53,537 nucleotides of DNA from Oscillospiraceae bacterium (GCA_902778665.1 CACYYN010000030.1:1-53537); one strand, 5' to 3'; positions 34,910 through 44,079 are shown, counted from the stretch's first letter. A program made the numbers and translations. Notes: generated by a model not told the origin, from the letters alone.

Positions 34910-35791
34910 TTGGGACCGAACATTTTGAAGACTTATAATGAAATCTATCTGCAGACACGCAGCATCCTGCGGCAGCGGGGTGTGGAGGGCTACAGCCTGG
35001 AGGCAAAGCTGATTGTCTCCAAGGCTGCAGGCAAAACCGTTTCCGCCCTGATGCGTGATCTCAATCTCTATACCTCTCCGGAAATTGAAGAACGGGTGGA
35101 GGATTACACGGCGAGACGGCTTCGCGGTGAGCCGGTGGCCTATATCTCCGGCTCTTGGGAATTCTACGGGCTGCCCATGATTGTGACGCCCGATGTGCTG
35201 ATCCCCCGCATCGACAGCGAAGTGCTGGTGGATGCTGCCAAAGAGGTGCTCACCGGGCACAAAATGGACGCAAGAATCCTGGATCTCTGCTGCGGCAGCG
35301 GATGCCTGACCTGTGCCATCGCCCATGAGATGCCTGCCACAAAGTTTCTCTCTGTGGATATCAGCACCAGTGCACTGGAAGTGTGCCGCAAGAACATTGC
35401 GCTCAACCGCCTCAATACCCGTGCCATCTGCATGCAGGCCGATGCCCTCTCCGCTCCGCCAATGGGGCTGGGGGCATTTGACATGATTGTGTGCAATCCG
35501 CCCTATATCCCCACCTTTGATATCCTGACGCTGGACTCCTCCGTAAAGGATTATGAGCCGCTGTGGGCGCTGGACGGAGGCGAGGACGGGCTGAAATTTT
35601 ACAAGGCCATCATCCGCAACTGGAAGGTGCTGCTGACGCAGGACGGCATCATCCTTTTTGAAGTGGGTGAAGGCCAGGCGGATGAGGTGAAAGAGATGCT
35701 GCTCTCCGCAGGCTTTGCCTCTGCCAAAACACGGCGCGACACCATCGGTGTGGAGCGTGTGGTGATCGGCCGGATGGCCGCCAACGGGTGA
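34910..35791 (+). CDS. prmC: Release-factor glutamine methyltransferase
   Basis: 293 aa. The SAM motif LDLCCGSGCLTCAIA near residue 122 and the NPPY motif (VCNPPYIPT) near 196 are characteristic, with the Gln-binding N-terminal helical domain including RRLRGEPVAYISGSWEFYG. It methylates the GGQ Gln of release factors. Start uncertain: TTG 34910 or TTG 34925, neither with a good site. Confidence 0.92.
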   Translation: MGPNILKTYNEIYLQTRSILRQRGVEGYSLEAKLIVSKAAGKTVSALMRDLNLYTSPEIEERVEDYTARRLRGEPVAYISGSWEFYGLPMIVTPDVLIPRIDSEVLVDAAKEVLTGHKMDARILDLCCGSGCLTCAIAHEMPATKFLSVDISTSALEVCRKNIALNRLNTRAICMQADALSAPPMGLGAFDMIVCNPPYIPTFDILTLDSSVKDYEPLWALDGGEDGLKFYKAIIRNWKVLLTQDGIILFEVGEGQADEVKEMLLSAGFASAKTRRDTIGVERVVIGRMAANG

Positions 35792-35861
35792 TGCATCTCC
35801 CCTCTTTCTGAAACGGATTACCTGAGATAACAACTATTCTGTGTAAAGGAGAAGACGAATC

Positions 35862-37019
35862 ATGGCAACCAAAAGCTCCGGAAACAAAAACACAAAACAG
35901 CCGATTACACCGAAAATCGTGCTTGCAACCGAAGAAGAACGGAAAAAAGCCCTGGCAACCGCCATCGCGAAAATTGAAAAGGACTACGGCAAGGGCACCA
36001 TCATGCGCCTCGGCGATGACATCTCCGTCAATGTGGAGGCTCTCTCTACCGGCTCGCTGACGCTTGACCTTGCACTGGGAATCGGCGGCGTGCCGAAGGG
36101 CCGCATCATTGAGATTTACGGGCCCGAGGCATCGGGCAAAACCACCCTTGCTCTGCATGTGGTTGCATCGGCCCAGAGAGAGGGCGGAGACGCAGCCTAT
36201 ATCGATGTGGAGCATGCCCTGGAGCCTGCCTATGCCAAGGCACTGGGTGTCGACATCGACAGCCTCCTGATCTCCCAGCCGGACACCGGTGAGCAGGCGC
36301 TGGATATTGCCGAGTCTCTGGTTCGCTCCGGTGCCATCGAGCTGGTGGTCATCGACTCCGTGGCGGCTCTGATCCCCCGGGCCGAGCTGGACGGTGAAGT
36401 GGGCGAGGTCACGGTGGGTGCGCTGGCAAGGCTCATGTCGCAGGCCATGCGCAGACTCGCCGGCATCATCTCCAAGAATAACTGCACGGTGATCTTCATC
36501 AACCAGCTGCGTCAGAAAATCGGCGTGATGTACGGCAACCCGGAGACAACGCCGGGCGGCCTTGCACTGAAGTATTATTCCTCTGTCCGCCTGGATGTGA
36601 GAAGAACGGAGATTCTGAAAGTCAACGGCGTGATGGTGGGCAACCGCACCAAGGTGAAGGTTGTGAAGAACAAGGTGGCTCCCCCCTTCCGGGAGGCCGA
36701 GTTTGACATTATGTACGGCGAGGGCATCTCCCGTCTGGGTGAAGTTGTGGATGTGGGCATCGAGCTTGACATCATCGACAAGGCAGGCGCCTGGTTCACC
36801 GTGTTCGGGCAACGCGTGCAGGGCAAGGATGCCGTGAAGAAGTACCTGGCAGAAAACCCGGACAAGTGTGCCGAGGTGGAAGAGCAGATCAAGCAGAACT
36901 TCCACAAGCTGGCGGGAACGAAGGAACCCACCTCCTCCTCTGCTTCCTCCGACGCGAAAAAAGCCGTGGACGTCAGCGCAGATGACTTTTCCGAAGACAG
37001 CTTCGGCGATGACCTTTAA
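35862..37019 (+). CDS. recA: Recombinase RecA
   Basis: 385 aa. Walker [10 protein letters not shown] near residue 90, IDVEHALEP near 118 (the usual form is IDAEHALDP), [19 protein letters not shown] near 165 and [18 protein letters not shown] near 215. The C-terminal ~45 residues are Ser/Asp/Glu-rich, as usual. It forms the filament for repair and activates cleavage of LexA-type repressors, one of which lies at 41178. AAAGGAG precedes the ATG. recX starts 5 nt after the stop. Confidence 0.97.
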   Translation: MATKSSGNKNTKQPITPKIVLATEEERKKALATAIAKIEKDYGKGTIMRLGDDISVNVEALSTGSLTLDLALGIGGVPKGRIIEIYGPEASGKTTLALHVVASAQREGGDAAYIDVEHALEPAYAKALGVDIDSLLISQPDTGEQALDIAESLVRSGAIELVVIDSVAALIPRAELDGEVGEVTVGALARLMSQAMRRLAGIISKNNCTVIFINQLRQKIGVMYGNPETTPGGLALKYYSSVRLDVRRTEILKVNGVMVGNRTKVKVVKNKVAPPFREAEFDIMYGEGISRLGEVVDVGIELDIIDKAGAWFTVFGQRVQGKDAVKKYLAENPDKCAEVEEQIKQNFHKLAGTKEPTSSSASSDAKKAVDVSADDFSEDSFGDDL

Positions 37020-37024
37020 GCGAC

Positions 37025-37627
37025 ATGCAGATCACCCATCTGCATCGGACCTCCTCTGAGCATGTGACGGTTACGCTCAGCACCGGGGAGGAGATTGCCT
37101 CCACCCTGGGTGTGGTGGCGGAGCTGATGCTCTATAACGGCAAAGAGATCAGTGATGAGAGCTATGTGCTCCTGCTGGAGCATTCTGCCAGAGCCCTGGG
37201 CGTTGAGAAGGCGCTGAACCTTCTCGGCTACAGCCGCATGTCGGCAAAGGAGCTGCGATATAAGCTGGTACGGAAGGGCATGGCGGAAGACACGGCGGAG
37301 GCCGTCATTGAAAAGCTGAAGGAGCTTCGGGTGCTGGATGATGCGGAGTATGCCGCGTCCGTGGTAAGGCACTACAGCGCCAGAGGCTACGGCAAAGGGA
37401 GAATCCGTGCGGAGCTTGCCCATCGCGGTGTGGACCGGGAATACTGGGACGAAGTTCTGGAGGATGCCCCTCCCGCCGACAATGCCATTGACCGGTTTCT
37501 GGAGAAGAAGCTGGACGATCCCTTTGACCGTGACCAGGTGCGGAAGGTTTCAGCCGCTCTTGCAAGAAGAGGCTTCAGCTGGGATGAGATTCGCGCCGGA
37601 ATTGAACGAATGAAAGACGGATTCTGA
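37025..37627 (+). CDS. recX: Regulatory protein RecX
   Basis: 200 aa, with the tandem three-helix repeats of RecX: LGYSRMSAKELRYKL, then VIEKLKELRVLDDAEYAASVVRHY and IRAELAHRGV, closing with LARRGFSWDEIR. RecX binds RecA filaments and limits them. It is 5 nt downstream of recA and overlaps no other gene; typical Firmicute arrangement. Confidence 0.9.
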   Translation: MQITHLHRTSSEHVTVTLSTGEEIASTLGVVAELMLYNGKEISDESYVLLLEHSARALGVEKALNLLGYSRMSAKELRYKLVRKGMAEDTAEAVIEKLKELRVLDDAEYAASVVRHYSARGYGKGRIRAELAHRGVDREYWDEVLEDAPPADNAIDRFLEKKLDDPFDRDQVRKVSAALARRGFSWDEIRAGIERMKDGF

Positions 37628-37636
37628 GGAACCCTT

Positions 37637-38959
37637 ATGGAACATACATTTGCACTCATATCTCTCGGCTGTGCCAAAAACCTGGTGAACAGCGAGCAGA
37701 TGCTCTATCTGATGACGGAGGCCGGGTTTACTCTGGTTCCGGACCCGGATGGGGCGGACATTGCCATTATCAACACCTGCGGTTTTATCGACTCTGCCAA
37801 GACCGAGGCCATTGACACCATCCTGGAGACGGCTGAGCTGAAAAAAAGCGGCTCTCTCGGCGCCATCATTGTGACCGGCTGCCTGGCGGAGCGGTATAAG
37901 GATTCCATCCAGCGGGAGCTGCCGGAGATTGACGCGGTGCTCGGCGTGGGCAGCTACGCCGATATTGTCTCGGCGGCGAAAGCCGTGCTGGAAAAGCGAG
38001 CCTTTCGCGCCTTTGCCGACAACAGCGCCGCCGTGGATGAGATCCCCCGTGTGGTCTCCACCGGGCCCTCCTGGGCCTACCTGCGCATTGCGGAGGGCTG
38101 CAACAACTTCTGCGCCTTCTGTGCCATCCCCTATATCCGGGGCAGATACCGCTCCAGAAAGATGGAGAACATCCTGGAGGAGGCGGAGGATCTGGCGGAG
38201 CACGGTGTGAAGGAGCTTATTGTGATCGCCCAGGATATCACCCGTTACGGCACGGACCTGTACGGGCACCGGTGCCTTGCCGAGCTCTGCAGGAAGCTCT
38301 CGGAAATCGATGGCATTGTCTGGATCCGCCTGCACTATCTGTATCCGGACCAGTTTGACGATGAGCTGATCGACGAGATCGCAGATAATCCCAAAATCGT
38401 CAAGTATCTGGACATCCCCATTCAGCACATCAACAACGGCATTCTCAAAAAGATGAACCGGCGCGGTACCGGCGATGACATCAGAGCCCTCTTCTCCCGC
38501 CTGCGGGAAAAGATCCCGGGTCTCGTGCTCCGCACCAGCCTGATCTCCGGCCTGCCCGGTGAGGGCGAGAAAGAGTTTGAGGAGCTGTGTGAATTCCTGA
38601 AGGAAGCGAAAATCGAGCGTGCCGGCGTGTTCCCCTTCTCTCCCGAGGAAGGAACGCCTGCGGAAAAGATGGAGCACGTCCCCTTTGAGGAGGCACAGCG
38701 AAGGGCTGAGCTCATCATGGAGCTGCAGGCACCCATTATGGATGATTTTACCCGGAGCTTCATCGGCAGGACGATTCCGGTGCTCTGCGAAACGAAAGAT
38801 GAGGAGAGCGGACTGCTCGTGGGCAGAAGCTATGCCGATTCTCCCGATATTGACGGCTGCGTGATGTTTGAGGGCACCTGCCCCTTCGGCGAGTTTGCCG
38901 AAGTGCTGATCGATGACGCAGAGGACGGCGTGCTCTACGGCAGGGAGGCGAACGCATGA
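37637..38959 (+). CDS. rimO: Ribosomal protein S12 methylthiotransferase
   Basis: 440 aa. The N-terminal UPF0004 domain has its three Cys ligands in LGCAKNLVNSEQM, NTCGFID and VTGCLAERY; the radical SAM cluster motif is CNNFCAFCAIP near residue 155; a C-terminal TRAM domain follows. It puts a methylthio group on an Asp of ribosomal protein S12. Its stop overlaps the pgsA start (ATGA). Confidence 0.95.
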   Translation: MEHTFALISLGCAKNLVNSEQMLYLMTEAGFTLVPDPDGADIAIINTCGFIDSAKTEAIDTILETAELKKSGSLGAIIVTGCLAERYKDSIQRELPEIDAVLGVGSYADIVSAAKAVLEKRAFRAFADNSAAVDEIPRVVSTGPSWAYLRIAEGCNNFCAFCAIPYIRGRYRSRKMENILEEAEDLAEHGVKELIVIAQDITRYGTDLYGHRCLAELCRKLSEIDGIVWIRLHYLYPDQFDDELIDEIADNPKIVKYLDIPIQHINNGILKKMNRRGTGDDIRALFSRLREKIPGLVLRTSLISGLPGEGEKEFEELCEFLKEAKIERAGVFPFSPEEGTPAEKMEHVPFEEAQRRAELIMELQAPIMDDFTRSFIGRTIPVLCETKDEESGLLVGRSYADSPDIDGCVMFEGTCPFGEFAEVLIDDAEDGVLYGREANA

Positions 38960-39477
38960 GTACAACTGCCAATAAGATTACCGTTTTGCGCATTGTGCTT
39001 GTCCCTGTTTTTCTGCTGCTGGAGTATCTGGGATATGCGTACGCTGCATTCGCCGTTTTTGTGGCGGCCTCCCTCTCCGACATGCTGGACGGATATATCG
39101 CGAGAAAGTACAACCAGATTACGGTTTTCGGCAAATTCATGGATCCTCTGGCGGATAAAATGCTGGTGCTTGCGGCCATGTGTTATCTCATCGAGGCAGG
39201 CGCCATGCCCGGCTGGGCGGTTGCTGTTGTGATCTTCCGGGAGTTTGCCGTGTCCGGGCTTCGCCTGGTGGCGGCAGAACGGAGCATTGTCATAGCGGCG
39301 GCACAGTCCGGCAAGATCAAGACGGCGTGCACCATGGTGTGCCTGTGCATCATGCTGTTTTTCCTCGGCCGATGTCCCCTCTGGCTCAATACCCTCTGCA
39401 TCGCCCTGATTGTGATCACAACCGTCTATTCCGGTTTTGAATATTTTCGCAACAATTATCGCGTATTTTCAGAATAA
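38956..39477 (+). CDS. pgsA: CDP-diacylglycerol-glycerol-3-phosphate phosphatidyltransferase
   Basis: 173 aa with four or five membrane segments. The CDP-alcohol phosphatidyltransferase motif runs DMLDGYIAR, then GKFMDPLADKM, near residue 40. It makes phosphatidylglycerol phosphate, precursor of the cardiolipin made by cls. Start overlaps the rimO stop by 4 nt. Confidence 0.95.
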   Translation: MSTTANKITVLRIVLVPVFLLLEYLGYAYAAFAVFVAASLSDMLDGYIARKYNQITVFGKFMDPLADKMLVLAAMCYLIEAGAMPGWAVAVVIFREFAVSGLRLVAAERSIVIAAAQSGKIKTACTMVCLCIMLFFLGRCPLWLNTLCIALIVITTVYSGFEYFRNNYRVFSE

Positions 39478-39500
39478 TCATCCTGAGGAGTTAAGATTTT

Positions 39501-40952
39501 ATGATACTTTACAATTCCGCTTCCAGAAAACGGGAGGAGTTTGTTCCTCATAATCCGGATCTTGTCACCATGTACACCTGCGGCCCCACGGTCTACCATT
39601 TTGCCCATATCGGCAATCTCCGCTCCTACATCATGGAGGATATTTTGGAGAAGTATCTCCGCTTTGCCGGCTATAACGTGAAGCGTGTCATGAACATCAC
39701 GGACGTGGGCCATCTCACCTCCGACGCCGATGAGGGCGAGGACAAGATGCTCAAGGGTGCAAAGCGCGAGCACAAATCCGTCATGGAGATCGCGGCATAT
39801 TATACCGATGCCTTCTTTGACGACTGCCGCAAGCTCAACATCAAGCGGCCTGACGTGGTGGAACCCGCCACCAACTGCATTGATGACTATATCCGCATCA
39901 TCACAAGGCTTTTGGACAAGGGCTATGCCTATCTCGCCGGCGGAAACGTCTATTTTGACACCTCAAAACTGGAGCGCTACTACGTCTTCAACGACTTCAA
40001 TGAGAACGACCTGGCGGTGGGCGTCCGTGAGGGCGTGGAGGAAGACACCAACAAGCGCAATAAGAACGACTTTGTGCTCTGGTTCACCAAATCCAAGTTT
40101 GAAGACCAGGCCCTGAAGTGGGATTCCCCCTGGGGCACGGGTTATCCCGGATGGCACATTGAATGCTCCGGCATCTCCATGAAACATCTGGGTGAGTATA
40201 TCGATATTCACTGCGGCGGCATCGACAACGCATTCCCTCATCACACCAATGAGATTGCCCAGTCGGAAGCCTATCTGGGTCACAAATGGGTGAAATACTG
40301 GATGCATGTGCTGCACCTCAACACCACAGACGGGAAAATGTCCAAATCCAAAGGGGAATTCCTCACGGTCTCCCTGCTGGAGGAAAAGGGCTATGATCCC
40401 CTCGCCTATCGCTTCTTCTGCCTGCAGAGCCACTACCGGAAATCCCTTGTCTTCACCTGGGAGAATCTGGATAACGCACAGCTGGCCTACAGCAAGCTGA
40501 TTGCAAAGATCGCGGCGCTGAAACCCGAGGACGGTGAGGTGGACGAAGCTGCGGCTGCCGCCCTGAGAGAAAAATTCTCTGCAGCGTTGGATAACGACAT
40601 CAACACATCTCTCGCCGTGACGGCTCTCTACGACGTGCTGAAGGCGAAAACCAATGACGCCACCAAGCTCTTCTGCATCGGTGAGTTTGACAAAGTGCTC
40701 TCCCTGAGCCTGCTGGAAAAGGCGGCGGCAAAACGGGAAGAGCTGAAGAAGCAGGCCGTAAGCGCCGGAGAGTTCACCGTTATCGCAGAGGACGGGACAC
40801 CGGATGCGGACGTGGAGGCAAAAATCATGGCCCGACGCGATGCCAAAAAAGCCAAAAACTTTGCCCTGGCCGATGCCATCCGTGATGAGCTGAAAGCCGC
40901 CGGCATTGAAGTGACCGATATCCCGAACGGCGCAAAGTGGAAGCGCATCTGA
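39501..40952 (+). CDS. cysS: Cysteinyl-tRNA synthetase
   Basis: 483 aa. Zinc and active-site motifs: TCGPTVY (Cys) near residue 28, HIGNLRS (HIGH), ECSGIS (Cys), FPHHTNEIAQSEA, and KMSKSKG near 275. The C-terminal anticodon-binding part ends in FALADAIRDELKAAGIEV. It loads Cys onto tRNA-Cys. Twenty-three nt after pgsA; a strong terminator (40991-41034) ends this core block. Confidence 0.97.
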   Translation: MILYNSASRKREEFVPHNPDLVTMYTCGPTVYHFAHIGNLRSYIMEDILEKYLRFAGYNVKRVMNITDVGHLTSDADEGEDKMLKGAKREHKSVMEIAAYYTDAFFDDCRKLNIKRPDVVEPATNCIDDYIRIITRLLDKGYAYLAGGNVYFDTSKLERYYVFNDFNENDLAVGVREGVEEDTNKRNKNDFVLWFTKSKFEDQALKWDSPWGTGYPGWHIECSGISMKHLGEYIDIHCGGIDNAFPHHTNEIAQSEAYLGHKWVKYWMHVLHLNTTDGKMSKSKGEFLTVSLLEEKGYDPLAYRFFCLQSHYRKSLVFTWENLDNAQLAYSKLIAKIAALKPEDGEVDEAAAAALREKFSAALDNDINTSLAVTALYDVLKAKTNDATKLFCIGEFDKVLSLSLLEKAAAKREELKKQAVSAGEFTVIAEDGTPDADVEAKIMARRDAKKAKNFALADAIRDELKAAGIEVTDIPNGAKWKRI

Positions 40953-40990
40953 CCCCCATTTTATTAAAAAAGGCACCCGAAATTAACAGC

Positions 40991-41034
40991 ACCCCATTTG
41001 TCAGACAGTATGGTTTACTGCTGACAAGTGGGGT
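40991..41034 (+). terminator. Terminator of the recA-cysS block
   Basis: 14-nt arms (40991-41004 and 41021-41034, one wobble), an inner CAGTA/TACTG pairing, then a run of six T. Confidence 0.9.
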
Positions 41035-41094
41035 TTTTTATTGCCTTCCTTACCCTACGCTTATGCATCCTATTAAGACTTATAACAGTCGCAT

Positions 41095-41147
41095 ATAGGT
41101 CCTATCAGGACGTTTTTGTTGACAAGAAGGTGTTTCGGTACTATACT
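41095..41147 (+). promoter_or_regulatory. Promoter and probable operator of the S24 repressor operon
   Basis: TTGACA (41119-41124), a 17-nt spacer and TATACT (41142-41147). Just upstream are two overlapping palindromes: ATAGGTCCTAT (41095-41105) and GTCCTATCAGGAC (41099-41111), candidate sites for the encoded repressor. Confidence 0.65.
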
Positions 41148-41177
41148 GAATGCATCAGGCGAAAGGAGCCGACCGAC

Positions 41178-41996
41178 ATGAAAAAGAAAACTGCAGCCAT
41201 CATCCCCATCCGCTCAGCAACCGAAGCGCTCTATGATGCGGAGGCGGAAAAGGACGAAAATATCATCGGCAAGCGTATTGCCCAGGCCAGAAAGCAAAAG
41301 GGCATGAGCATTGCCGCCTTCAGCAAATATCTGGAGAATTTCGGTGTGAAGATTGCCTCCGGCGGAGCCGGCAAATGGGAAACGGGATATTCCATCCCCA
41401 ACGCCTACCAGATGATTGCCATCTGCACCGCCCTGGAAATTGAAAACCCGATTCCCTATTTTATGAAGGACTATCAGCCGGAGCTGGACGAAGCCGGCCT
41501 CCGGAAGGTGCGGGAATACCGGGATGACCTGATCGCCTCCGGGAAATACCGGCCTGTGACCACCCTGCCGGAGATTATCCGCTATGTGGACATGCCGGTC
41601 AGCAACCTGGCGGTTTCAGCAGGCACAGGTGCCTTTCTGGATGAAGAGAACTTCGATATGATTTCCTTCCCCGAGGATCAGATCCCTGCCGGGGCCGACT
41701 TCGGCATCCGGATCTCCGGTGATTCCATGGAGCCGGTCTATCACGACGGGCAGATCGTCTGGGTGCAGCGGTGTGAATCCGTCGGCATCGGTCGGGTAGG
41801 TGTTTTCATCTATGACGGAGAGGGCTACCTGAAGATTTACCGCGAGGAGCCCCTTGAAGAGGATGAAGCCGATGCCTATACCGACAGCTACGGCGCCGTC
41901 CGGAGCCGTCCCGTGCTGGAATCCTATAACCCTGCCTATCCCCCTCGCCCCATCAACCCGAACCTGGGATTTCAGGTTGTGGGCAGGGCGCTGTAA
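41178..41996 (+). CDS. LexA/CI-type repressor: XRE HTH plus S24 peptidase
   Basis: 272 aa from ATG 41178 (AAAGGAG upstream). Residues ~25-90 are an XRE helix-turn-helix (IGKRIAQARKQKGMSIAAFSK). The C-terminal S24 domain has the Ala-Gly cleavage site in VSAGTGAFL near residue 148, the nucleophile Ser in SGDSMEP near 178, and the general-base Lys in YLKIYREE near 217. RecA filaments would trigger self-cleavage, so the operon downstream is probably induced by DNA damage. recA lies 5 kb upstream. Confidence 0.9.
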   Translation: MKKKTAAIIPIRSATEALYDAEAEKDENIIGKRIAQARKQKGMSIAAFSKYLENFGVKIASGGAGKWETGYSIPNAYQMIAICTALEIENPIPYFMKDYQPELDEAGLRKVREYRDDLIASGKYRPVTTLPEIIRYVDMPVSNLAVSAGTGAFLDEENFDMISFPEDQIPAGADFGIRISGDSMEPVYHDGQIVWVQRCESVGIGRVGVFIYDGEGYLKIYREEPLEEDEADAYTDSYGAVRSRPVLESYNPAYPPRPINPNLGFQVVGRAL

Positions 41997-42017
41997 CCAC
42001 AGGGAGGCAAACATGTG

Positions 42018-42254
42018 ATGAACACAATGGAACGTGTGAAGGAACTGGCGGAAGAGAGGCATCTTTCTCTCCGCAGTCTGGCCACACAGTGCAAAGTGCC
42101 CTATTCCACACTGAAAAACACCATGTATCGCGGCGGCCAGCTGACCGTGGACACCATTGAGCTGATCTGCCGGGGACTTGGGATCACACTGGCCCGGTTC
42201 TTCACGGAAAATCAGGAAGAGCCGGACACAGACAACAGAAAGGTGGCAAGCTGA
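42018..42254 (+). CDS. Small XRE-family helix-turn-helix protein
   Basis: 78 aa from ATG 42018 with GGGAGG 10 nt upstream. Almost the whole protein is one HTH: LSLRSLATQCKVPYSTLKNTM then GGQLTVDTIELICRGLGITL. Lies 21 nt after the S24 repressor gene, with which it probably shares a transcript. Likely a Cro-like partner or regulator. Confidence 0.85.
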   Translation: MNTMERVKELAEERHLSLRSLATQCKVPYSTLKNTMYRGGQLTVDTIELICRGLGITLARFFTENQEEPDTDNRKVAS

Positions 42255-42257
42255 ATT

Positions 42258-42548
42258 ATGGCCATTCATCGTGAAAAACCGAAAGAAAAAGTCTATGTAA
42301 AGGTGCGGTCATTTTTTGACCGTATCGGAGATATGCAGCCCACCGCCATCATCTGGGAGGACGGCCGTGAGTTCAAAATCGATGCCGTGACCGACTTTTA
42401 CCCCGCCAACGGCCAGATAAATGCCCCTAAGGATGACCGCTATACCGTCAAAATCAATGGGGAATACAAATACCTCTACTTTGAGCGTACCGACTCCTAC
42501 TTCCCCTCCCGCTACGGCCGGTGGTATGTAAAAGTTGCCCGCCCTTAA
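42258..42548 (+). CDS. Conserved small protein of an SOS-type operon
   Basis: 96 aa, 3 nt after the HTH gene stop. It has the pattern IIWEDGREFKIDAV, then RYTVKINGEYKYLYFERTD and SRYGRWYV. These beta-rich features recall the small proteins linked to ImuB/UmuC-type polymerases (DUF6504-like), but I am not sure of the match. No polymerase gene is in this window. The operon position suggests induction along with the S24 repressor. Confidence 0.55.
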   Translation: MAIHREKPKEKVYVKVRSFFDRIGDMQPTAIIWEDGREFKIDAVTDFYPANGQINAPKDDRYTVKINGEYKYLYFERTDSYFPSRYGRWYVKVARP

Positions 42549-42561
42549 AGGAGGAACACCC

Positions 42562-42732
42562 ATGAATATTATTGCCGAAGCCAAAGCACGCGGAAATAAA
42601 ATCCGCTCCAATGCAGACCTCCTCTTCGCCCAGCGGGAAATGCTGGAAACCATGCTGGCCCATCACGCCATCTCCGAGGCGGAATATCACCGCAGCCTGG
42701 AAGCTCTCCTGAAAAGCTTCCGCCACAAATAA
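42562..42732 (+). CDS. Small helical protein, original of a decayed duplicate
   Basis: 56 aa with a near-perfect AAGGAGG site. Two predicted helices: AEAKARGNKIRSNADLLF and an acidic second helix with HAISEAEYHRSLEALLKSF, recalling SHOCT-like modules. No family firmly recognised. A decayed copy lies at 43141-43315, with a frame-breaking A insertion. Confidence 0.7.
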   Translation: MNIIAEAKARGNKIRSNADLLFAQREMLETMLAHHAISEAEYHRSLEALLKSFRHK

Positions 42733-42746
42733 AAGAGGGTAAAAAC

Positions 42747-43007
42747 ATGACTATCGGATTTGCATTCATCCTCGCCTGCATCATTCTCGTGCCCTGTGTC
42801 TTTCTCTTCTCAGGCAGTGACACCGACCACCCGGAAGCCATCCGCAAAGAGTGCCGGCGTGACGCTCTGCTGGACTGGACAGACAAAGACCTCATCGCAG
42901 CCGAGCAAAACGCCGCCTGCCCGGCAAAAACAAACCTTCAGCACTCCCCTGCCACTGTCAGAATTGAAACCGTAGACCGCGATGTTTTCCTCCGGTCCGT
43001 AGCATAA
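42747..43007 (+). CDS. Small single-pass membrane protein
   Basis: 86 aa. One N-terminal hydrophobic segment (residues 2-21, IGFAFILACIILVPCVFLF) and a hydrophilic tail with two Cys. GAGGG precedes the ATG. Follows the gene above by 14 nt. Function unknown. Confidence 0.6.
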   Translation: MTIGFAFILACIILVPCVFLFSGSDTDHPEAIRKECRRDALLDWTDKDLIAAEQNAACPAKTNLQHSPATVRIETVDRDVFLRSVA

Positions 43008-43015
43008 GAGAATCT

Positions 43016-43144
43016 ATGAAAAACATCACCTGTGAAGAAGCCTATAAGCTTTTCCGTATTATATGGGAGAAACGCCTTGCCAAAGGCAACCGCCCTGCCC
43101 CTTCAGCCCCCGACACGGACAAAAAGACAGACAGCGCAGCATGA
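43016..43144 (+). CDS. Small hypothetical protein
   Basis: 42 aa, MKNITCEEAYKLFRIIWEKR then a Pro/Asp/Lys-rich tail. It starts 8 nt after the membrane-protein stop but has only a weak AAGAG site. Its TGA overlaps the ATG of the decayed duplicate, the coupling expected of a real operon gene. Too short for more. Confidence 0.4.
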   Translation: MKNITCEEAYKLFRIIWEKRLAKGNRPAPSAPDTDKKTDSAA

Positions 43145-43315
43145 ATATCACTGCGAAAGCCAAAAGCACGCGGAAATAAAATCCGCTAAAATGCAGACCG
43201 TCTCTCCGCCCAGCGGGAAATGCCGGAAACCATGCTCGCCCACCACGCCATCTCCGAGACGGAGTATTATAGAAGCCTCAATACATTACCGAAGCATTGT
43301 AAACAGAAAGAATAG
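43141..43315 (+). pseudogene. Decayed duplicate of the gene at 42562
   Basis: The DNA from ATG 43141 matches the gene at 42562 closely for ~125 nt (shared blocks GCACGCGGAAATAAAATCCG and CGCCCAGCGGGAAATG). An extra A near 43164 shifts the frame and a stop follows. Changes accumulate toward the 3' end. It is the remnant of a tandem duplication of this operon. Confidence 0.75.
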
Positions 43316-43370
43316 TGTCGATACTTGCGCTATCACATTATCAGCAACATACTGCACGCTATTTTTCTTA

Positions 43371-43399
43371 TTGACATTTGATAGCATATATGCTATCAT
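43371..43399 (+). promoter_or_regulatory. Promoter with internal operator of the toxin-antitoxin genes
   Basis: TTGACA (43371-43376), a 17-nt spacer and TATCAT (43394-43399). The 18-bp perfect palindrome GATAGCATATATGCTATC (43380-43397) fills the spacer, so a bound antitoxin would block the polymerase. Confidence 0.85.
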
Positions 43400-43426
43400 C
43401 TGATTGTGAAATGAAGGTAAATACAA

Positions 43427-43792
43427 ATGTTCAATATTGAATTTTATGAAACATCCGATGGTTTTTCCGAGATCCGGGATTTTCTTGATTCGTTACGTAT
43501 GAAATCCGATAGTGTGAAAGATGCAAGAATTCAATATCAACAGGCTGCCCGTTGCATTCAACTTCTTCAAGATAATGGCACAAATCTCCCGGTTGAGATA
43601 GCAAAACATTTGGAATCTGAGATTTGGGAACTGCGACCAGGTAATAATCGAATCTTTTTCTTCTACTACGATCATGGTACTTACGTGCTTTTGCACCATT
43701 ATCTGAAGAAGACGCAAAAAACACCAGCACGCGAAATAAGCAGGGCAAAAGCTGAAATGAATGACTATATTTCAAGAAAGGGGAAAAAGTGA
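43427..43792 (+). CDS. HigB/RelE-type toxin (phage Gp49-like)
   Basis: 121 aa. The RelE/HigB fold is marked by IRDFLDSL, then KHLESEIWELRPGNNRIFFFYYDHGTYVLLHH, where the WELRPG...R segment matches the Gp49 family. Such toxins cleave mRNA on the ribosome. The toxin gene comes first and the antitoxin second, the higBA order. Stop overlaps the antitoxin ATG. Confidence 0.88.
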   Translation: MFNIEFYETSDGFSEIRDFLDSLRMKSDSVKDARIQYQQAARCIQLLQDNGTNLPVEIAKHLESEIWELRPGNNRIFFFYYDHGTYVLLHHYLKKTQKTPAREISRAKAEMNDYISRKGKK

Positions 43793-44079
43793 TGAATTGG
43801 AATGAATATAAAGACTTTGTAAAGGAGACAGATCCGCTTGGTAAAGAAATGTTGGAAGAAGCCGAAGCCGAGGCTTCTATCATCTCTGCAATGATCAAAC
43901 AGAGAACTGCTCTCGGTATCAGTCAAAGAGACCTTGCAGCACTTTGTAACATTCCTCAGTCATCGGTAGCCCGAATAGAATCAAGCAAAACGACCCCAAG
44001 GCTTGACACATTAATCAAAATGCTCAATCAACTCGGTTTAAAGCTCTCCGTAACACCGTCATCCGCGTTATCAAAGTAA
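43792..44079 (+). CDS. HigA-type XRE antitoxin
   Basis: 95 aa from ATG 43792, overlapping the toxin stop (TGATG). The helix-turn-helix is LGISQRDLAALCNIPQSSVARIE near residue 43, followed by TLIKMLNQLGLKL. It should neutralise the toxin and bind the palindrome in the promoter. Ends with a strong terminator. Confidence 0.88.
   Translation: MNWNEYKDFVKETDPLGKEMLEEAEAEASIISAMIKQRTALGISQRDLAALCNIPQSSVARIESSKTTPRLDTLIKMLNQLGLKLSVTPSSALSK

Noticed and set aside
41037-41177. N-terminal extension of the S24 repressor from 41028
   Set aside because: The extension lies over the promoter and terminator; ATG 41178 has the ribosome site.
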